Origin: JBGTKH01 sp041744735
GTDB taxonomy: Bacteria; Planctomycetota; Planctomycetia; Pirellulales; Pirellulaceae
NCBI GenBank assembly: GCA_041744735.1
Contig: JBGTKH010000024.1
Location: forward strand, 1 to 8,060
DNA: 8,060 bases
Direction: 5' to 3'
Part shown: positions 5,437-8,060 of the stretch, piece after piece
Layout: every line of letters starts with the position of its first letter
Position numbering within the stretch: the first letter of the stretch is position 1
The notes under the pieces: generated by a model
What the model was told of the DNA's origin: nothing
The model's database searches: none
The model's input: only the letters and a program-made list of their open reading frames with translations
Made by a program: the position numbers and the translations under genes

Positions 5437-6717
5437 GTGAATTCGAAAACTACGAGAACCGTGTTTGGATCGCTACTAGCCGTGGGCACAATGTGGGCGG
5501 CAGCGTGGGCCGTGGATAAGCCGGAGCTGCTGCCGATCAGCGGCAAGATCAACTGGGTTTTCGATTACGAAGAAGGGAAGCAGCTAAGTCGAACGTCCGG
5601 CAAGCCGATGTTCGTCGTCTTTCGGTGCGAACGCTGAGAGGCGTGCTCCGATTTCGACGGGCAGGTTGTCCGTCTAGACGATGACATTGCGAAGTTGGCC
5701 GAGAGTTTTGTTTGCGTCCGCATCCAGTCGATGAACGGCGTGAACATCAATCAGTTTCAGTTCGAGTACGATCTGACCTGGATGGCGTTCTTTCAAGACG
5801 CCGCCGGGCGAACCTATGTCCGCTACGGCGGCCGCGAAGACCACGACGCCGAGTCGCATCTGAACAAGGAATCGCTGCTGCGCGTGATGCGGCAAGCTTT
5901 GGTCCTGCACCAGGACGGCAAGGTGCAGCCCGACAACCGCTACGAACCGGTGGCCCAATCGGCACTCACTCCCGAAGACATTCCCACGATGAAGGCCATG
6001 ATGGCCAAACGCAAGGAAAGCTGCATCCATTGCCACGACGTTAAAATCGCCCAACTCCGCCACCTGCGCGATCTCGGCCAGGTTGACAAGGACATGGTGT
6101 TCACTTATCCGTCGCCGAGCCAGTTGGGAATTCAGCTCGACCCGGCCACGCATTATCACGTGCAGCGCGTGGACCCGCAGTCGCCCGCCGAGGCCGCGGG
6201 CATCCGCGCCGGCGATCTGATCCGCACGATCGACGGCCAGCGAGTCCTGACGCTCGCCGATATGTCGCGCGTGTTGGAACTCGCGCCCAAGACCGGAACG
6301 CTGGCCATGAGCATCGAGCGCGACATGCAAACCATCTCCACCTCCATTCGTCTGCCCGACGGTTGGCGCAAGAGCGACGATCCGTCATGGCGTTCGTCAA
6401 CCGGTGTCATGGGACCAAGCAGCGGCTTTTGGGGAGTCACGATATCGAACGAACTGCGCCGGCAACTGGGTTTGACCGAAAACGATCTGGCCATCCGCAT
6501 CACGTACCTCAACGCCCCGTGGCTCAAGGAGACCGGCCTGCGCAACGGCGACTACCTCGTCTCGATCGACGGCCAGAAATCAAACATGACGATCCGCCAG
6601 TTGCAAGTCTACCTGCACCTCAACCGAAACTGGGGTGACAAAATTGAACTGGTCGTCCGCCGCGACGGCAAGGAAGTCAATTTGTCGATACAATTCCCCA
6701 ACGAACCGCCCAATTGA
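5437..6717 (+). CDS. Exported thioredoxin-like / CxxCH / PDZ protein with in-frame TGA, probable selenoprotein
   Basis: This is a 426-residue protein if TGA 5635-5637 is read as selenocysteine (residue 67). A signal peptide (1-25, hydrophobic 9-25, ending WAAAWA) precedes a thioredoxin-like domain (about 40-155). GKPMFVVFRC leads into C64-E-R-U67-E-A-C70, where thioredoxin-fold proteins carry their redox centre. The frame continues without a shift into FDGQVVRLDDDIAKLAESFVC and FQFEYDLTWMAFF, which completes the fold. C196-I-H-C199-H200 is a covalent haem-c motif. A PDZ domain follows (about 230-301: LGIQLD, SPAEAAGIRAGDLI), then a second PDZ-like domain (332-419: GLRNGDYLVSIDG). I recall planctomycete relatives with C-V-P-C-x-x-C at this site, which makes U67 a Cys replacement. 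That is unchecked. The protein is probably a periplasmic redox protein. Alternatives are a pseudogene with a Cys-to-stop change, or a base-call error. Gene callers would give two pieces, ending at 5637 and starting near 5695. Confidence 0.72.
5652..5678 (+). promoter_or_regulatory. Candidate bacterial SECIS element
   Basis: GACGGGC (5656-5662) pairs with GUCCGUC (5668-5674) in a 7-bp stem including one G-U. It closes the loop AGGUU (5663-5667). Below a C/U mismatch, three more pairs extend it (UUU 5652-5654 with AGA 5676-5678). The loop begins 25 nt after the TGA, within the range I know for bacterial SECIS elements. It contains the G residues needed by SelB. The apex GCAGGU is the same as in the E. 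coli fdhF element as I remember it. The bulged U of that element is not seen. Confidence 0.6.
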
Positions 6718-6757
6718 AGAACAAACTCGAACTCGCGAGGATGATTGACTGACCGTT

Positions 6758-6787
6758 CACGAGATCTCTCATAATCAAGTTCTCGTG
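6758..6787. terminator. Weak hairpin between converging genes
   Basis: CACGAGA (6758-6764) pairs with TCTCGTG (6781-6787) across a 16-nt loop, between the ends of the selenoprotein gene and the aminopeptidase gene. There is no U-tract, so it is only a possible terminator. Confidence 0.28.
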
Positions 6788-6828
6788 GGCGGCTCGGATA
6801 TTTACAAGATTCACGTCCGTGCCACGGT

Positions 6829-7626
6829 TTAGAACCGGTGCCCTTTCTGCGGGCCGTCTTCGGTGAGCGTGAGAATCTCGGGGCCGGTTTCGGTCATCAG
6901 GACCGTGTGCTCGAATTGCGCGGAGAAGCGGCCGTCGCGCGTGCGGACGGTCCAGCCGTCTTTCTTATCCTGCACCGTGTGCCGCGAGCCGGCGTTGATC
7001 ATCGGTTCGATGGTAAAGCACATGCCGGGTTCGAGCCGCTCCAAGCGGGCTTGTGGCGTCGGGTAGTGCGGGATCGAGGGCTCTTGATGAAATCGGCGGC
7101 CGATGCCGTGGCCGACGTATTCGCGCACCACGCTCAAACCGCGCCGCCGAGCTTCCGCCACAATCGCCTCGCCGATGTCCGACACGCGCGAGTTCGGCCG
7201 AATCGCCTCGATCCCCAAGTACAGGCAATCGAACGCACACTGCGTCACGGCACGGGCCTCATCGCACACCAGGCCGATGAGAAATGTTTCCGACTGGTCA
7301 CCCAGCCAGCCGTCGACGACCGTTGTCACATCCAGATTCATGATGTCGCCCTCTTGGAGAACATACGAATCCGGGATGCCGTGACAGATCACGTCGTTGA
7401 CGCTCGTGCAGCAACTTTTGGGAAACCCCTGGTAACCCAACGACGCCGGAACGTGGCCGTGATCGCACGTGTAGGTGTTGATCAACTCGTCGATCTTTCC
7501 CGTCGTGACGCCAGGTTTGATGTGCTGCCGGATGAAATCCATCAATCGTGAATTGAATCGTGCCGCGGCGCGCATCGCCTCGCGGTCCTGCTCGTTCAAT
7601 CTAAGATGGCGGCGCGAATAATGCAT
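6829..7626 (-). CDS. map: Methionine aminopeptidase, type I
   Basis: This 265-residue cytoplasmic metalloenzyme removes the N-terminal Met from new proteins. All ligands are visible (numbered from ATG 7626): Asp99 in NLDVT, Asp110 in GDQSETF, His173 in GHGIG, Glu207 in FTIEPM and Glu239 in QFEHT, plus catalytic His82 in VICHGIP. These lie 2-4 residues from their E. coli counterparts. FHQEP replaces the common FHEEP. The length is normal for type I. The start is uncertain. ATG 7626 (MHYSRRHLRLNEQDREAM) gives a standard N-terminus but has only a weak GAG upstream. ATG 7665 would add 13 basic residues. The ORF could extend to 7905, but that part translates dispersed palindromic repeats and is surely not coding. 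The gene converges with the selenoprotein gene. No functional link is evident. Confidence 0.93.
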   Translation of the reverse strand: MHYSRRHLRLNEQDREAMRAAARFNSRLMDFIRQHIKPGVTTGKIDELINTYTCDHGHVPASLGYQGFPKSCCTSVNDVICHGIPDSYVLQEGDIMNLDVTTVVDGWLGDQSETFLIGLVCDEARAVTQCAFDCLYLGIEAIRPNSRVSDIGEAIVAEARRRGLSVVREYVGHGIGRRFHQEPSIPHYPTPQARLERLEPGMCFTIEPMINAGSRHTVQDKKDGWTVRTRDGRFSAQFEHTVLMTETGPEILTLTEDGPQKGHRF

Positions 7627-7756
7627 GAACGATCTCGGCAGCAGTAATCGAGCGAGGCGGCGCATGGTTCCATCAGATTCGTGAGCGATAGAGTTTAACA
7701 TAGCGACCGACTGCCTGATAAGGCGTGTGAACCTGCCGCAGCGCACCGGGTCGGTT

Positions 7757-7872
7757 AGGCAAGTCCGGCTTATTAATTTACCCGTAGCCGAAGTCGCCAG
7801 ACTTTGGAGGATCGGCCAAACTCTGGCGAGTTCGGCTACGCTGATTGGTACGTCCTTATCCGGGACTTGCCT
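7757..7872. repeat. Nested palindromic repeat of the GTAGCCGAAGTCG family
   Basis: An outer 10-bp inverted pair, AGGCAAGTCC (7757-7766) and GGACTTGCCT (7863-7872), encloses a near-perfect 24-bp palindrome. Arms 7784-7807 and 7816-7839 match at 22 of 24 positions around an 8-nt spacer. The left arm is identical to 468-491. It sits upstream of the aminopeptidase gene, in the 393-bp gap between 7626 and 8020. No coding sequence is likely here. Confidence 0.65.
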
Positions 7873-7886
7873 TACGTACAACGACG

Positions 7887-7932
7887 GTAGCGGATGTGGT
7901 GACACTTCCGAAGTCTCACGACTTCGGCTACC
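7887..7932. repeat. Second copy of the GTAGCGGA-GTGGTGACACTTCC repeat
   Basis: This 46-bp stretch matches 3938-3983 at 44 positions. The differences are A/T at the sixth base of GCGGAA and A/C in the loop of the second stem. It keeps the CCGAAGTC/GACTTCGG stem. It is flanked by GTACAA on the left (7876-7881) and ATGTA on the right, like the first copy. It lacks that copy's extended inverted ends and flanking octamer. It directly follows the palindrome ending at 7872. Confidence 0.7.
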
Positions 7933-7965
7933 AAGAATGTAACCGCGACTCGGAATTCGGCGCCT

Positions 7966-7994
7966 TTGCCAGCTCGCGGCAAAACCGATAGAAT
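7966..7994 (+). promoter_or_regulatory. Strong sigma70-type promoter for the gene entering the right edge
   Basis: TTGCCA (7966-7971) and TAGAAT (7989-7994) are separated by exactly 17 bp. Each matches the consensus at 5/6. The expected transcript start near 8001 leaves a leader of about 18 nt before ATG 8020. Confidence 0.6.
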
Positions 7995-8019
7995 CACCCG
8001 TTCACGGACAGTCGCGGCG

Positions 8020-8060
8020 ATGCCGCAAACCGATATTGTATCTTCACTTAAATCGCAACC
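8020..8060 (+). CDS. First codons of a gene cut by the window edge
   Basis: ATG 8020 opens MPQTDIVSSLKSQ and stays open to the end. It is supported mainly by the good promoter just upstream and by the end of the repeat cluster. No strong ribosome site precedes it. Thirteen codons are too few to name a product. Confidence 0.45.
   Translation, partial: MPQTDIVSSLKSQ

Noticed and set aside
5368..5637. Separate 89-residue protein ending at TGA 5635, and a separate protein starting at TTG 5695
   Set aside because: Both are in one frame and together make one thioredoxin fold. The TTG at 5695 has no ribosome site and would lack a signal peptide although its domains are of exported type.
7627..7905. 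N-terminal extension of methionine aminopeptidase to 7905
   Set aside because: This part translates dispersed palindromic repeats, and the family's conserved N-terminus begins near residue 94 of that ORF.
3919..7940. CRISPR array from the repeated GTAGC-type units
   Set aside because: The units are palindromic, widely separated, and have no regular spacers or cas genes.

Overview
The window looks like chromosomal DNA of a planctomycete, probably from the Pirellulales. This is inferred from the gene families: a DUF1207 outer-membrane protein, a Cys-rich mini-lipoprotein, a thioredoxin/PDZ secreted protein and a methionine aminopeptidase of planctomycete type. Moderately high GC, short single-gene units in alternating orientation and many intergenic palindromes built on GTAGCCGAAGTCG or GTAGCCGTAGGCGA fit the same picture. 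The lineage rests on recollection, not on a search. No rRNA, tRNA, CRISPR array or full insertion sequence was seen.

Layout, left to right: the 3' end of a HEAT-repeat protein (+); a palindromic repeat; a ZIP-family metal transporter with His-rich segments (-); a secreted or anchored alpha/beta hydrolase (-); a divergent intergenic palindrome; a 74-residue Cys-rich lipoprotein (+); strong hairpins between converging genes; a RelE/ParE-type toxin-antitoxin pair (-) with an excellent promoter that predicts a leaderless mRNA; an 81-bp element with inverted ends and an 8-bp flanking duplication next to that promoter; a DUF1207 beta-barrel-like protein (+); a 23-bp inverted repeat; a thioredoxin/CxxCH/PDZ protein (+); methionine aminopeptidase (-); a cluster of palindromic repeats; and the promoter and first codons of another gene (+).

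The most important observation is at 5437-6717. Two ORFs lie in the same frame and are separated by one TGA at 5635-5637. Read through, they form one 426-residue exported protein in which TGA falls in a C-x-x-U-x-x-C motif at the redox site of a thioredoxin-like domain. A stem-loop 25 nt downstream (loop AGGUU closed by a 7-bp stem) resembles a bacterial SECIS and carries the same GCAGGU apex as the E. coli fdhF element. The best reading is a selenoprotein that routine gene calling would split or truncate. A nonsense mutation is the main alternative.

The genes do not form one pathway. The window is a mosaic of envelope and housekeeping genes. Two of the repeat types occur at both ends or in the middle of the window, which shows that they are dispersed families.
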